DNA of 64,000 bases, from the NCBI GenBank assembly GCA_050331455.1, contig JBHJGV010000004.1, positions 153,226 through 217,225 on the forward strand. Direction: 5' to 3'. This DNA is from CAYUYV01 sp050331455. GTDB lineage: Bacteria; Pseudomonadota; Alphaproteobacteria; JAJFIK01. The notes under the pieces are model-generated. The model ran no database searches. It was given only the letters and a program-made list of their open reading frames with translations, and was not told the origin of the DNA. Every line of letters starts with the position of its first letter. The first letter of the stretch is position 1. Shown in pieces: positions 39,652-49,307 of this stretch. A program made the translations under genes and the position numbers.

Positions 39652-40770
39652 TCAGGAAAGCGAAGGGGCGGGAGATGCCTTTTGCGATGCTTTCGGCGTC
39701 CGGTCCGCGGCCCAGGCCTGGAGCACGGACAGGACACGCGCCACATGCTCCGGCGGTGTCTGGGGCACGATGCCATGCCCGAGATTGAAGATATACCGGT
39801 CCGGGCCCAGGGCGTCCAGCCGCGCCCGCACATGGGTGTCGAGCGCCTCGCCGCCGGCGACCAGAACCATGGGATCGAGATTGCCCTGGACCACCGTGTG
39901 GGGCTTCAACACGTCGCGGGCGTAGTCCAAGGGAACGCCGGTGTCGAGGCTGACGCCGTCCACCGGCACGGCCTTCACAAAGTGCTCGTAAAGCGCACCG
40001 GAAGCGCGGGGAAAGCCGATGATTGGCACGTCCGGATGGGTTTCCTTGAGGCGCGTCACCAGCTTGTGCATGGGCCGAACGCACCAATCCTCGAACCCTT
40101 CCGGCGGAAGCCCGCCCGCCCAGCTGTCGAAGACCTGAAGCACTTGGGCGCCTGCCTTCACCTGGGCGCTCAGATAGGCCGCGGTTACGTCGACCAGCAT
40201 GTCCATGAGGCTGTCGAACAGACCCCGGTTGCCGTAGATCCAGCGGCGCACCCCGTCGAGTCCAATGCTGCCTTTGCCGCCGACCATGTAGCTCGCCACG
40301 GTCCACGGCGCGCCGGCAAAGCCGATCAGCGTGACATGGGGCGGAAGGGTCGATGCCAGGCGCCGTACGGTCTCGTAAACCGGATCCAGATGATCGTGAA
40401 TCCGGTCCGGTTTGAGGGCGGCAAGCTGCTCGGCGGTCTCAATCGGGTCAAGCTTGGGTCCTTCGCCTTCGACGAATTCCAAATGCTGCCCCAGGGCATG
40501 GGGGACCAGCAGGATATCCGCAAACAGGATGGCCGCATCGAAATCATACCGGCGAAGGGGCTGGTGGGTCACTTCCGTCGCCAATTCCGGATCGTAGCAC
40601 AGATTGAGGAAGCTACCGGCCTTGGCCCGGGTCTCCCGATATTCCGGAAGATAGCGCCCGGCCTGGCGCATGAACCAGACCGGTGGTCGGTCGACGGCCT
40701 CGCCCTTGAGAACCTTCAGGAGCCGTTTTTCCGGTGCGCTCGTCTGGTTACCGGCCTGTGTTGGCGTCAT
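39652..40770 (-). CDS. hemE: Uroporphyrinogen decarboxylase
   Basis: Converts uroporphyrinogen III to coproporphyrinogen III. A 372-residue protein. Signature RPPVWFMRQAGRYLPEYRE holds the conserved Arg and Asp/Glu residues; the other key blocks are FADILLVPHALG, GFAGAPWTVASYMV and VQGNLDP. ATG at 40770, 9 nt after AGGGGG. Slightly long at the N-terminus compared with the usual 345-355. It borders the 506-bp gap that matches the origin position in Caulobacter. Confidence 0.96.
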   Translation of the reverse strand: MTPTQAGNQTSAPEKRLLKVLKGEAVDRPPVWFMRQAGRYLPEYRETRAKAGSFLNLCYDPELATEVTHQPLRRYDFDAAILFADILLVPHALGQHLEFVEGEGPKLDPIETAEQLAALKPDRIHDHLDPVYETVRRLASTLPPHVTLIGFAGAPWTVASYMVGGKGSIGLDGVRRWIYGNRGLFDSLMDMLVDVTAAYLSAQVKAGAQVLQVFDSWAGGLPPEGFEDWCVRPMHKLVTRLKETHPDVPIIGFPRASGALYEHFVKAVPVDGVSLDTGVPLDYARDVLKPHTVVQGNLDPMVLVAGGEALDTHVRARLDALGPDRYIFNLGHGIVPQTPPEHVARVLSVLQAWAADRTPKASQKASPAPSLS

Positions 40771-41276
40771 CGGTGCCATCCCCCTGCGTCCCAAACTCTT
40801 TCTTAGAGTCTTGAGGTTGAATCTGTTGGACCAGGGAATCCCGGGGATCCCCTCTCTTCGTCGGTAACACTGCCCGCAATTCACCGCCTGTGGACGACCC
40901 GGCGTGGTGAAAGGCGCGTATGTCCATAAACCGGGAAAAAGGCAGGCAAAGGTAAGGCTGGCGGGAGTGTGACAAGCGGGGATAGGAAGGACAAGAGCGT
41001 GTTGCCCGTGCTTGTGCACCCGGACGGGGGAGGCGACACGGACGGCTTATCCCCTTTGCGCAGCCGGTGATGAAAGCGGTGTCAATTTCGGGTCAACGGA
41101 CACAGATCCGGCGAGTTGTCCCGAACCGCTGCGTTACCCCCAATTCATGCACCGGTTGTCCGCAATGTCCCGTGACGGTTTGTTCATGTTGGGGCGCCGT
41201 GCGCGTTGCTATGCAAGCCTCGCTGAGGGGGTTAGGTTTTTTGCGCCGCACGACCTGTGAAGAGTGGTGAAGCCCG
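40771..41276. other. oriC: hemE-PPSRP intergenic region, candidate replication origin
   Basis: 506 bp without a gene, between divergent hemE and the PPSRP gene. In Caulobacter and Rickettsia the origin lies next to hemE in this same gene cluster. DnaA-box-like nonamers are TGTGGACGA (40889-40897), TTATCCCCT (41047-41055) and TTATGGACA on the reverse strand (40921-40929), each 7/9 to TTATCCACA. No strong AT-rich unwinding element is obvious, so the call rests mainly on synteny. Confidence 0.45.
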
Positions 41277-42119
41277 ATGCCGAAGCGACCCAAGGCCGAG
41301 ACCTATTTTCACTTGCACCTCGTCTCGGACGCGACCGGTGAAACCCTGACCACCATCGCAAAGGCCGCCACGGCACAGTTCGTCGGCGCGCGCCCCCTGG
41401 AACATACCTACGCCCTCGTCCGCTCGGAGCGGCAGATGGCGCGGGTGCTTCAGGAAATCGAGGCCGCGCCGGGCGTCGTAATGTTCACGCTCATGAATGA
41501 CGAGCTGCGGCTCATGTTGGAGAACCGATGCCGGGACCTGATGATCCCCGCCATCCCGGTGCTCGATCCGGCCATCGATGCGCTGGCCAAATATCTCGAA
41601 GCCGACCGCAGCCATAAACCCGGCGGCCAGCATGAGTTAAATGCCCGCTATTTCTATCGGATCGAAGCGTTGAACTTCACCATGGCCCATGATGACGGTC
41701 AGAGCGTCGAGGATCTGGACCATGCCGAGATCGTCCTGGTCGGGGTCAGCCGGACGTCGAAGACACCCACTTGTATTTATCTGGCTAATCGGGGCTTTCG
41801 GGCGGCCAATATCCCCATCGTGCCCCATGTGCCGCTGCCCCAGGGACTTGAGGGATTACAGGGCCCGCTGATCGTCGGCCTCACGGCCAATCCCAGCCGC
41901 CTCGTGCAGATTCGCAAAAACCGTCTGCTCGCCCTGACCCGGGAAGATCAGCCCCAAAGCGAGTATGTGGACGAGGACGCGGTGCGTGAGGAGATCCTCT
42001 ATGCCCGCCGGGTGTTCGAGCGCAATGGCTGGCCCATTATCGATGTCAGCCGCCGTTCCATCGAGGAAACGGCGGCGGAAATCCTGAATTTGTACCAGGC
42101 GCAGGGCCCCACGGAATGA
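41277..42119 (+). CDS. Pyruvate,phosphate dikinase regulatory protein (PPSRP, DUF299)
   Basis: Bifunctional ADP-dependent kinase and Pi-dependent phosphorylase that switches pyruvate phosphate dikinase or PEP synthase off and on. A 280-residue protein with FHLHLVSDATGETLTTIAKAA at the N-terminus and the P-loop GVSRTSKTPTCIYLANRG. The ATG at 41277 is 1 codon from family N-termini. It overlaps maf by 4 bp (ATGA). First gene of the maf-aroE-coaE-dnaQ run. Confidence 0.95.
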   Translation: MPKRPKAETYFHLHLVSDATGETLTTIAKAATAQFVGARPLEHTYALVRSERQMARVLQEIEAAPGVVMFTLMNDELRLMLENRCRDLMIPAIPVLDPAIDALAKYLEADRSHKPGGQHELNARYFYRIEALNFTMAHDDGQSVEDLDHAEIVLVGVSRTSKTPTCIYLANRGFRAANIPIVPHVPLPQGLEGLQGPLIVGLTANPSRLVQIRKNRLLALTREDQPQSEYVDEDAVREEILYARRVFERNGWPIIDVSRRSIEETAAEILNLYQAQGPTE

Positions 42120-42715
42120 CGGCGACACCCTTGATCTTGGCATCGGGTTCGCCCGTGCGCCGGCGTCTGCTGACCCAGGCGGGCCTTGCTTTCTCCGTCA
42201 CGCCGGCCGACCTGGATGAGACGGCGATCATCGCGGCACAGATGGCGATGGGGGCAACGCCTGACCGCATCGCGCGAACGCTGGCGGAACAGAAAGCTCT
42301 GGCCATCGACGCCGATCCGAACACAGTTGTTCTCGGGGCGGATCAGGTACTTATTCAGGACGGTGAGATTTTTCAAAAACCGCGAGACGCGACGGGCGTG
42401 CGGGAGCGGCTGACGCGGCTGCGGGGGCGGGCCCATGAACTGATCTGCGCCGTGGCGCTGGTGCGCTCTGGCGCCGTGGTCTGGGGCCACACCGAAAGGG
42501 CCAGCTTGCTCATGCGCAATTTCTCTGATGCCTTTCTGGAGACCTATACGGATCGTCATGGTGAGGATGTCACCGGAAGCGTCGGTGCCTATCTCCTGGA
42601 GGCGCACGGTATTCAGCTTTTCGACCGTATCGATGGCGATTACTTCGCCATTCTGGGGCTTCCCATGTTGCCCCTTATGGGCGCTTTGCGCCGCTGCGGG
42701 GTCCTGTCCGAATGA
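42116..42715 (+). CDS. maf: Maf-family nucleotide pyrophosphatase
   Basis: Hydrolyses non-canonical or house-cleaning nucleotides (dTTP/UTP or m7GTP in known members). A 199-residue protein with ILASGSPVRRRLL at the N-terminus, VLGADQVL with the catalytic Asp, FQKPRDATG and GSVGAYLLEAHG. Start and stop codons overlap the neighbours by ATGA on both sides, so it is translationally coupled to the PPSRP gene and aroE. Confidence 0.95.
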   Translation: MTATPLILASGSPVRRRLLTQAGLAFSVTPADLDETAIIAAQMAMGATPDRIARTLAEQKALAIDADPNTVVLGADQVLIQDGEIFQKPRDATGVRERLTRLRGRAHELICAVALVRSGAVVWGHTERASLLMRNFSDAFLETYTDRHGEDVTGSVGAYLLEAHGIQLFDRIDGDYFAILGLPMLPLMGALRRCGVLSE

Positions 42716-43596
42716 GCGAGACGGACCAGGAAAGGCGCCACGCCATCACCGGCAGGGCCCGCGTTGCCGGGGTGATGGGTTGGCCGGTGGACCATTCCCT
42801 GTCGCCGCGCCTCCATAGCTATTGGCTGGAGCAATACGACATTGACGGCGCCTATGTGCCGCTGCCGGTTCATCCGGATCGTTTGGAGGACGCCATTACG
42901 GGCCTTCGGGGGCTTGGCTTTGCCGGTGCGAATGTCACTGTACCCCATAAAGAGGCCGTAATGCCGCTTCTCGCGTCGATCAGTCCGACGGCCCGCCAGA
43001 TTGGTGCCGTCAATACGCTGACAGTCGATGGCTCCGGGGCTGTCCATGGCGATAATACAGATGCGGAGGGTTACCTCGCCAGCCTCGGTGCTGCCGTCGA
43101 TGTGGAAACCCTGCGCAAAGCGGTTGTTCTGGGCGCCGGCGGGGCGGCGCGGGCCGTTGCGGTTGGGCTTCTGTCCCGCGGGGTGCACCGGATCGTTCTC
43201 GCCAACCGCACGCCGGCCCGCGCGGCAAGCCTCGCCGAACACCTCCAGGGCCTCGGGGCGAGGGTCCATCAAGCCAACTGGCCGCCATCGAAGTTCGATC
43301 TTCACGATGCCGATCTTTTTGTGAATACGACCAGTCTTGGCATGGCGGGCCAGCCGCCCCTTGTGGTCAGTCTCGAAGGTCTGTCGGCGGGCGCCGTGGT
43401 CAGCGATATCGTCTACACACCGCTCGAGACCGAATTGTTGGTCGCGGCCCGTAACCGGGGACACCGGGTCGTCGATGGCCTGGGCATGCTGTTGCACCAG
43501 GCGGGGGCGGGGTTCGAGGCCTGGTTTGGCGTGCGCCCGGAGGTCACGCGGACGCTGCGCACCCATGTTCTCGCCGCACTCGAAGACAGGAAATGA
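42712..43596 (+). CDS. aroE: Shikimate dehydrogenase
   Basis: NADPH-dependent reduction of 3-dehydroshikimate. A 294-residue protein: [20 protein letters not shown] binds shikimate, [10 protein letters not shown] holds the catalytic Lys, NTLT and DNTDAEGY follow, and the NADP-binding motif is [16 protein letters not shown] with NRTPARA. Coupled to maf by an ATGA overlap and followed by coaE after 4 bp. Confidence 0.97.
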   Translation: MSETDQERRHAITGRARVAGVMGWPVDHSLSPRLHSYWLEQYDIDGAYVPLPVHPDRLEDAITGLRGLGFAGANVTVPHKEAVMPLLASISPTARQIGAVNTLTVDGSGAVHGDNTDAEGYLASLGAAVDVETLRKAVVLGAGGAARAVAVGLLSRGVHRIVLANRTPARAASLAEHLQGLGARVHQANWPPSKFDLHDADLFVNTTSLGMAGQPPLVVSLEGLSAGAVVSDIVYTPLETELLVAARNRGHRVVDGLGMLLHQAGAGFEAWFGVRPEVTRTLRTHVLAALEDRK

Positions 43597-43600
43597 GATC

Positions 43601-44230
43601 ATGTTGATCATTGGGCTGACGGGGTCCATCGGGATGGGAAAGTCGACCACGGCGGCCCTGTTTGCGGAGGCGGGTGTCCCCGTCTATGACGCCGATGCCG
43701 CCGTACACGCCCTTTATGCGCCCGGCGGTGCCGCGGTGGGTCCCATCGGCGAGGCCTTTCCCGAGGCCTTAAAGGACGGTGGGATCGATCGGGCCGCCTT
43801 GGGCCAGGCGGTTCTGGGGCAGCCGCAAGCGCTCAAGCGTCTTGAAGCCATTATCCACCCCCTGGTCGGCCGGGTGCAGCTGGAATGGCTCCAGGCCCGG
43901 GCGGACGATGGGGTGCCGATGGTCGTTCTCGATATCCCCCTCCTTTTCGAGACCGGCGGGAATGCCCGGGTCGATGTGGTCGTGGTTGTCAGCGCCCCTG
44001 TCGACGTCCAGCGCCGACGGGTGCTGGAGCGGGAGGGTATGAGCGAGGAGAAACTCGATGCGATCCTGGCCAAGCAGTTGCCCGATGCACAGAAACGCGC
44101 CCATGCGGATTTCATCATCGAAACCGATCGCGGCATCGAGGATGCCCGGCATCAAGTGCTTCAGGTCCTGCGGCGGCTGGAAGGACGCAAAGGCCAGCTT
44201 TGGCCGGCCCGTCAGGACATGGATCCCTGA
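43601..44230 (+). CDS. coaE: Dephospho-CoA kinase
   Basis: Last step of coenzyme A synthesis. A 209-residue P-loop kinase with [22 protein letters not shown], and [10 protein letters not shown]. The ATG at 43601 is confirmed by the family N-terminus [11 protein letters not shown]; an upstream extension of the frame inside aroE is not real. Preceded by AGGAAATGAG. Confidence 0.96.
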   Translation: MLIIGLTGSIGMGKSTTAALFAEAGVPVYDADAAVHALYAPGGAAVGPIGEAFPEALKDGGIDRAALGQAVLGQPQALKRLEAIIHPLVGRVQLEWLQARADDGVPMVVLDIPLLFETGGNARVDVVVVVSAPVDVQRRRVLEREGMSEEKLDAILAKQLPDAQKRAHADFIIETDRGIEDARHQVLQVLRRLEGRKGQLWPARQDMDP

Positions 44231-44293
44231 CCCGCAGAGCGCAAATCAGCTATGCTGCATGTCATGATGGGCTGATGGGAGGAGGTGCGGCCG

Positions 44294-44992
44294 ATGGTTC
44301 GTGAAATCGTTCTCGATACGGAGACAACAGGGCTTGACCCGAAACAGGGGCACCGGATCGTCGAGATCGGCGCGCTCGAACTCGTCAACCATGTCTGCAC
44401 CGGACGCAGCTATCATCAGTATATCAATCCCGAACGGGACATGCCCGATGAAGCTTTTCGGGTTCACGGTATCTCGGAAGATTTTCTCCGGGACCAGCCG
44501 GTTTTTTCAGATGTGGCAAAGGGCTTTCTCGATTTCGTTCAGGACTCACCATTCGTGATCCACAATGCGGAATTCGACATGAAATTCCTCAATTGGGAAT
44601 ACGAGCACCACGGATTTGCCCGCTTTGCCAAGGATCGGGCCGTTGATACTCTGGCCATGGCCCGCCGCCGGTTTCCCGGCGCCCCCGCGTCCCTCGATGC
44701 CTTGTGCAAACGCTTTGGCATCGACACGTCAAGCCGCGATCTGCATGGCGCGCTGATCGATGCCCGTCTGCTTGCGGATGTTTATTTGGAGCTGAAAGGC
44801 GGACGCGAACCCGGCTTGATGCTGGGTCTTGGGCCCCATGGCGACGGTGAGGGGGAAGGCCGCCTGCGCCCGACCCACGGGCCTCGCCCGCGTCCCCTGG
44901 CCCATCGGCTCAGCGGTGCGGAAGAGGAAGCCCATGCGGCCTTCATCGAGTCTCTGGGATCGGACGATCCGGTCTGGCGCTGGGCCGGTTGA
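44294..44992 (+). CDS. dnaQ: DNA polymerase III epsilon subunit (proofreading exonuclease)
   Basis: 3'-5' exonuclease that proofreads replication. A 232-residue protein with the DEDDh motifs: Exo[11 protein letters not shown], Exo[13 protein letters not shown], and Exo[18 protein letters not shown] with catalytic His and Asp. The C-terminal Arg/Pro-rich segment is the likely alpha-subunit tether. ATG at 44294 with GGAGGAGG upstream; a GTG 9 bp earlier is less likely. It converges with secB. Confidence 0.96.
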   Translation: MVREIVLDTETTGLDPKQGHRIVEIGALELVNHVCTGRSYHQYINPERDMPDEAFRVHGISEDFLRDQPVFSDVAKGFLDFVQDSPFVIHNAEFDMKFLNWEYEHHGFARFAKDRAVDTLAMARRRFPGAPASLDALCKRFGIDTSSRDLHGALIDARLLADVYLELKGGREPGLMLGLGPHGDGEGEGRLRPTHGPRPRPLAHRLSGAEEEAHAAFIESLGSDDPVWRWAG

Positions 44993-45025
44993 GGGGCCGG
45001 AACGGGCGCCTTACCCGGTGGGCGA

Positions 45026-45622
45026 TCAAGATACGGTTGGGCTGTCGCCACCATCGGTGGCCGGCTTGCGCTGCATCATCTGTTGGCGGAACAGGGCAGC
45101 GAAATCCACCGGATCCAGCAGCAGAGGCATGAAACCGCCATCGCGCGTCATATCGGCGAGGATGCGGCGCGCGAAGGGAAACAGGGTGCGCGGGGCCTCG
45201 ATCAAAAGGACCTGCTGCATGCTCTCCGCCGGCACATTTTCGATGGCGAAAAGACCGCCATAGGCCAGTTCCGCGATGAACAGGGTCTTGTCGTCCCGCT
45301 TTGCCGAGGCGGAAATGTGCAGCATGCACTCATAGCCGCCATTGCCCAGATCGCGCGCCTTCACATCCACATTGATGGAGACGTCCGGTCCCTTCTGTCC
45401 CTGCACGGCGGCCAGGGACTGGGGTGCGTTCGGGTTTTCAAAGGACTGGTCCTTGATGTACTGGGCCAGCACGCGCAGCTGGGGCACGGCCATGCCGGCA
45501 CTGACGGCTTCGCCGCCGGCACCGTTGGCCGTGGCGGCATTACCGGTGATTTCACCAGCTGCGGTGCCGTTTGCGCCGTCTTTTTGCTGATCATCACGGT
45601 TGTTGTCGTCCGAGTCGCTCAT
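45026..45622 (-). CDS. secB: Protein-export chaperone SecB
   Basis: Tetrameric chaperone that keeps presecretory proteins unfolded and hands them to SecA. A 198-residue protein: the SecB core (LAQYIKDQSFENPNAP, ECMLHISASAK, LAYGGLFAIENVP and FPFARRILADMTRDGGFMPLLLDPVDF) follows an unusually long hydrophilic N-terminus of about 45 residues rich in Asp, Asn and Gly. The family is usually about 155-170 residues long. ATG at 45622. It sits between dnaQ and fxsA, as in other origin-linked clusters. Confidence 0.95.
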   Translation of the reverse strand: MSDSDDNNRDDQQKDGANGTAAGEITGNAATANGAGGEAVSAGMAVPQLRVLAQYIKDQSFENPNAPQSLAAVQGQKGPDVSINVDVKARDLGNGGYECMLHISASAKRDDKTLFIAELAYGGLFAIENVPAESMQQVLLIEAPRTLFPFARRILADMTRDGGFMPLLLDPVDFAALFRQQMMQRKPATDGGDSPTVS

Positions 45623-45740
45623 TGCGCTTTCCCCTTGACCCTTCTTGGCCCCTTAGACCCTTATTCACATCACTGCTCCGGTAGCATGGCCCCCGGAGAC
45701 GGGCAAGCGGCCCGCAACGACCGGCGGGGGAGCGCGGCGA

Positions 45741-46262
45741 TCAGGACCGACGGGGCGGCGAGCCTGGCCGGGAACCCGGTCCCCGTCCCCATCGGGTGTC
45801 CGAGGCATCATCGTCCGGCTCGGGCTCGGCATCCTCGAATTCACCCTCGATGACCGTCGGCCCGGGTCGATGGGCGCTGGAGGAGCGTCGGACCTCGACG
45901 GTCCCATGGTCCAGAATGAATTTCAGGAGCCGGCGCCCCAACACGTCCCGGATCGGCGGCACCAGCAGCGTGAACCCGACGGCATCGGTCACGAAACCCG
46001 GTGTGAGCAGGAGGGCGCCCGCAATCACCAGAAACAGGGCCGTGAACACCTCGCCCAAGGGCATTTCGTTACGGGCCAATGCCTGGCGGGCGCGCAGCAG
46101 CGCTGCCTGTCCCTGGGCCCGCATGACGATTGACCCGATAAAGGCCGTCCCCACCACCAGCCCGATCGTAGGCCACAGGCCGATCCGATTGCCCGCCGCG
46201 ATCAGAATGGCGATCTCGGCAATGGGCGTGGCAACCAGTATGAGGAAAAGAAGGATCGGCAC
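45741..46262 (-). CDS. fxsA: FxsA-family membrane protein
   Basis: A 173-residue inner-membrane protein of the FxsA family, named for suppressing phage F exclusion. Two to three hydrophobic helices: LLFLILVATPIAEIAILIA at the N-terminus, LWPTIGLVVGTAFIGSIVMR, and LFLVIAGALLLTPGFVTDAVGFTLLVPP. C-terminus Arg/Asp/Pro-rich. GTG start at 46262 after GAGGAGA; an earlier ATG at 46298 adds residues not found in the family. Confidence 0.9.
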   Translation of the reverse strand: MPILLFLILVATPIAEIAILIAAGNRIGLWPTIGLVVGTAFIGSIVMRAQGQAALLRARQALARNEMPLGEVFTALFLVIAGALLLTPGFVTDAVGFTLLVPPIRDVLGRRLLKFILDHGTVEVRRSSSAHRPGPTVIEGEFEDAEPEPDDDASDTRWGRGPGSRPGSPPRRS

Positions 46263-46579
46263 GGCTTGTCTCCTCGTTGATTGGTGGCGGTGGAGCAAGG
46301 CCCGGCACGCGACATCAATCGGGCTTGTTGACCATCTCTTGACGGCATTATTGTGGAATTCCGGGACAGCGAAGTGTGGTACCTATGCCCTTGGTTGGGG
46401 AGGCGGCACCGCCATTCGGTGGCATTCTCGCCGCACGGGACGGATAAGCATGCTTCCTACCGCCGCGTTGCTCCCTATGTTAAGAGCCGGTGTTCAGCGT
46501 AAAGGCCCAGCGCGGTCGCGGACACCTCCTGCCTTTTGGGAGGTTTGGAACAGTGGGTACAACTGGGATAGGGTCCGAC
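46263..46579. other. 317-bp divergent promoter region between fxsA and the Tim44-domain gene
   Basis: No coding sequence supported. TTGACC and TTGACG hexamers at about 46329-46349 could be promoter -35 elements, but no convincing -10 partner is seen. A small hairpin (ACCTCC 46524-46529 with GGAGGT 46539-46544) lies about 35 bp before the Tim44 gene start. Confidence 0.35.
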
Positions 46580-47269
46580 GTGGCATTTCTCGAAATCATC
46601 GTCCTTGCGGTGTTGCTTGCCTTCATCGTGGTGAAACTGCGCAGTGTCCTGGGCCGGCGCACCGGCGAGGAGCGTCAGCGGCCCAATCCTTATCTGGATC
46701 GGGGCGATGCCAATGATCGTGACGATGACGACGACACGGTGGTGACTCTTCCCCGCGCCCGCGTGCGCTCCGAGGAGCCGGCCGTCGAGGACCGAATGAG
46801 CCGGTTTGCACCCAAGGGCTCGCCCCTGTCACAGGGTTTGATCGATATCCAGATGGCCGATCGGACCTTCGATCCGGATCAGTTCCTGGATGGGGCGAAA
46901 TCCGCCTATGAAATGATTGTGACGGCGTTCGCTGCCGGGTCCCGTACCGATCTCGAGCCGCTGCTCAGCACCGATGTGATGCAGGACTTCGAAGCCGTGA
47001 TTGCTGCCCGGGAGTCCCGTTCGGAAACGGTCGAATTCCAGTTTGTCGGACTGCAGTCCGCCAAATTCACCGAAGCGGCCCTTGAAGACCGGGTCGCTGA
47101 GATCACCCTTAAATTCGTGAGCGAGGTGATCTCGGTCACCAAGAATGTGGACGGCGCCATCATCGAAGGCGATCCGACCTCCGTGCGCACCGTGACCGAC
47201 ACATGGACCTTCGCCCGGGATACCCGCAGCACCGATCCCAATTGGGAACTGGTCAGCACGGCCGGTTGA
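46580..47269 (+). CDS. Tim44/TimA-domain inner-membrane protein
   Basis: A 229-residue protein with an N-terminal membrane helix (FLEIIVLAVLLAFIVVKL), an Asp/Arg-rich linker (DRDDDDDTVV), and a C-terminal Tim44-like domain (DPDQFLDGAKSAYEMIVTAFAAGSRTDLEPLLS, VEFQFVGLQSAKFTEAAL and TDTWTFARD). In alphaproteobacteria these TimA proteins are related to the mitochondrial import protein Tim44. GTG start at 46580 chosen for fit to the family; the frame is open to 46490. It is followed by mltA after 60 bp, in the same direction. Confidence 0.88.
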   Translation: MAFLEIIVLAVLLAFIVVKLRSVLGRRTGEERQRPNPYLDRGDANDRDDDDDTVVTLPRARVRSEEPAVEDRMSRFAPKGSPLSQGLIDIQMADRTFDPDQFLDGAKSAYEMIVTAFAAGSRTDLEPLLSTDVMQDFEAVIAARESRSETVEFQFVGLQSAKFTEAALEDRVAEITLKFVSEVISVTKNVDGAIIEGDPTSVRTVTDTWTFARDTRSTDPNWELVSTAG

Positions 47270-47329
47270 CGACCCGTTTATTCTTTCCGGACAGATCGGG
47301 AGCGGACCACCGGACCGACAGGCCTCGCC

Positions 47330-48646
47330 ATGACGGATCATCGATTTCCTTCCAGCGCACACCCAGGCCCCGCTCATCCGGCCCGGCCGCGCCGGCGGTC
47401 AACGGACCTTGCCCGCTGGTCGCTTGGCATGGCGATCCTTGGTTTGATAGCGATCGCCGCTTTGATCTGGTGGTTTTTTCCTTTTAGTCGTCAGTCCGAT
47501 CAGCCTGTCGACACGCTGCGCCTGACGCCCGTGACCTGGCAAGCCCTGCCCGGGTGGAGCGCCGATTCCCTGACACCATTTTGGCCAGCTTACTTGCAAT
47601 CCTGCCAAAGGCTGTTGCGGGTTGCGCCCGGGACGCCCATGGCGGGCAAGCCGGGGCGGTTCGGGACCGCCGCCGACTGGCAGGGCCCATGCCGCGCTGC
47701 CCAGGAGATCGCAGCCCATGATGCCGCCGCCATTCGGCGCTTTTTGGAACGGGCCTATCGTCCTTTCCGGGTGGAAGGGGCCGATGGCGCGGCGGGACGG
47801 ATGACCGGCTATTTCGAACCCGAATTGCGCGGCAGCCTCACGCGCACATCGCGCTTCGTCACCCCCATCCGAAGCCGCCCCGACAATCTGATTGATGTGG
47901 ATCTGGGGCAGTTCCGCGAGGATCTGCGCGGCCGCCGCATTGCGGGCCGGGTCGAGAATGGGCGCCTCGTGCCCTATGCGGCGCGTCAGGACATCGAGCG
48001 CGGCGCCATCGACGATCGCGCGCCGGTGCTGGCCTGGGTGGATGACCCCGTGGATGCCTTTTTCCTCCACATCCAGGGATCCGGCCGGATCCGCCTGACC
48101 GACGGATCGGTTCTTCGGGTCGGTTATGCCGGCCAGAACGGCCATCCCTACACGGCCATCGGCCGGGTGCTCATCGAGGACGGCCATCTGACCCGCCAAA
48201 CCGTATCGATGGAGACGATCCGGGGCTGGATGGCGGACAATCCTGACCGGGCGGCAGCGCTCATGGACCACAACGCGTCCTATATTTTCTTCCGCCGCCT
48301 GGACCTTGCCGATCCGCAGGCGGGTCCCTTAGGTGCCGAAGGTCTGCCCCTGACCCCGGAACGCAGTCTTGCGGTGGATGCGGCCTATTATCCCTACGGC
48401 GTGCCGATCTATTTGACGACCCAGGTACCGGACCCGGCGCAGGCGGGAGGGTCCCGAACCTTCCGAAAGCTGATGATGGCCCAGGATACGGGCGGCGCCA
48501 TTCGCGGGGCCGTCCGGGGTGACATTTTCTTCGGAAGCGGCCCTCAGGCCGGGGCGCTGGCCGGGCCCATGAAAGCCCTGGGGCGGTTCCATGTGCTGGT
48601 GCCTCACGGCCTCTCAGGACAGGCCGGGGCATCCGGAAAGCGTTGA
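47330..48646 (+). CDS. mltA: Membrane-bound lytic murein transglycosylase A
   Basis: Cleaves the glycan strands of peptidoglycan, forming 1,6-anhydromuramyl products. A 438-residue protein with an N-terminal membrane anchor (SLGMAILGLIAIAALIWWFFPF, no lipobox), the MltA domain (MTGYFEPELRGSL, FFLHIQGSGRIRL and GYAGQNGHPYTAIGR) and the C-terminal 3D domain MMAQDTGGAIRGAVRGDIFFG with catalytic Asp. Followed 9 bp later by the Smr gene. Confidence 0.95.
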   Translation: MTDHRFPSSAHPGPAHPARPRRRSTDLARWSLGMAILGLIAIAALIWWFFPFSRQSDQPVDTLRLTPVTWQALPGWSADSLTPFWPAYLQSCQRLLRVAPGTPMAGKPGRFGTAADWQGPCRAAQEIAAHDAAAIRRFLERAYRPFRVEGADGAAGRMTGYFEPELRGSLTRTSRFVTPIRSRPDNLIDVDLGQFREDLRGRRIAGRVENGRLVPYAARQDIERGAIDDRAPVLAWVDDPVDAFFLHIQGSGRIRLTDGSVLRVGYAGQNGHPYTAIGRVLIEDGHLTRQTVSMETIRGWMADNPDRAAALMDHNASYIFFRRLDLADPQAGPLGAEGLPLTPERSLAVDAAYYPYGVPIYLTTQVPDPAQAGGSRTFRKLMMAQDTGGAIRGAVRGDIFFGSGPQAGALAGPMKALGRFHVLVPHGLSGQAGASGKR

Positions 48647-48655
48647 TCGGGAAAG

Positions 48656-49252
48656 GTGGAGCCCTTGCGCAAAAGACGCGGTCTGACGGCCGAGGACATC
48701 GATATTTGGCGGCGCGCCATGCGCAGCACGATGCCTTTGCCAGGTCGCGATCTTCCGGCGACCCCCACCAAACCAAAACCAAAACCAATGGCGGTGCGTC
48801 CGGACACGGCGCCGAGCCCGCCTGCGCGCCAATCGGCACGCTCCCAGGACCGCGGTTCGGGCACGCCGGCATCGGCCTTTAACGGGCTGGATGCGGCGAC
48901 GGCGCGGCGTGTGCGCCGGGGCCGTCTGTCCGTCGATGGGCGGATCGACCTTCACGGCATGCGCCAGGACGAGGCCCATGGTGCTCTCAACCGCTTCATC
49001 ATGGCGGCGAATGCAAGGGGTTGGCGCTGTGTCCTCGTCATCACGGGCAAGGGTGACCGGGCCCGACGGGAGGACATGGAGGCGGTGTTCATGGCCCGCC
49101 GCGGCCAGGGCGAGGGCGTGCTGAAACGGATGGTTCCCCTCTGGCTGGGTCAGGAGCCCCTGCGCAGCCGGATCTATTCGGTCCAGGCGGCGCATCAGAG
49201 GGACGGGGGATCCGGCGCGCTTTATATCTTTTTGAAGCGTGGGCGGACCTGA
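48656..49252 (+). CDS. Smr-domain (MutS2 C-terminal-like) nuclease protein
   Basis: A 198-residue protein with an unstructured Pro/Lys-rich N-terminus and a C-terminal Smr domain: IDLHGMRQDEAHGALNRFI, VLVITGKGD and GSGALYIFLKR. The LDLHG-like motif and TGKG are the family signature; Smr domains bind or nick DNA or RNA. GTG start at 48656; TTG at 48665, just after GGTGGAG, is an alternative. Probably co-transcribed with mltA. Confidence 0.88.
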   Translation: MEPLRKRRGLTAEDIDIWRRAMRSTMPLPGRDLPATPTKPKPKPMAVRPDTAPSPPARQSARSQDRGSGTPASAFNGLDAATARRVRRGRLSVDGRIDLHGMRQDEAHGALNRFIMAANARGWRCVLVITGKGDRARREDMEAVFMARRGQGEGVLKRMVPLWLGQEPLRSRIYSVQAAHQRDGGSGALYIFLKRGRT

Positions 49253-49307
49253 TACGGTCTGGCCACCGCGACAAGAACCGCGCCGGACCGGCGCAGGCCG
49301 GAAAGTC

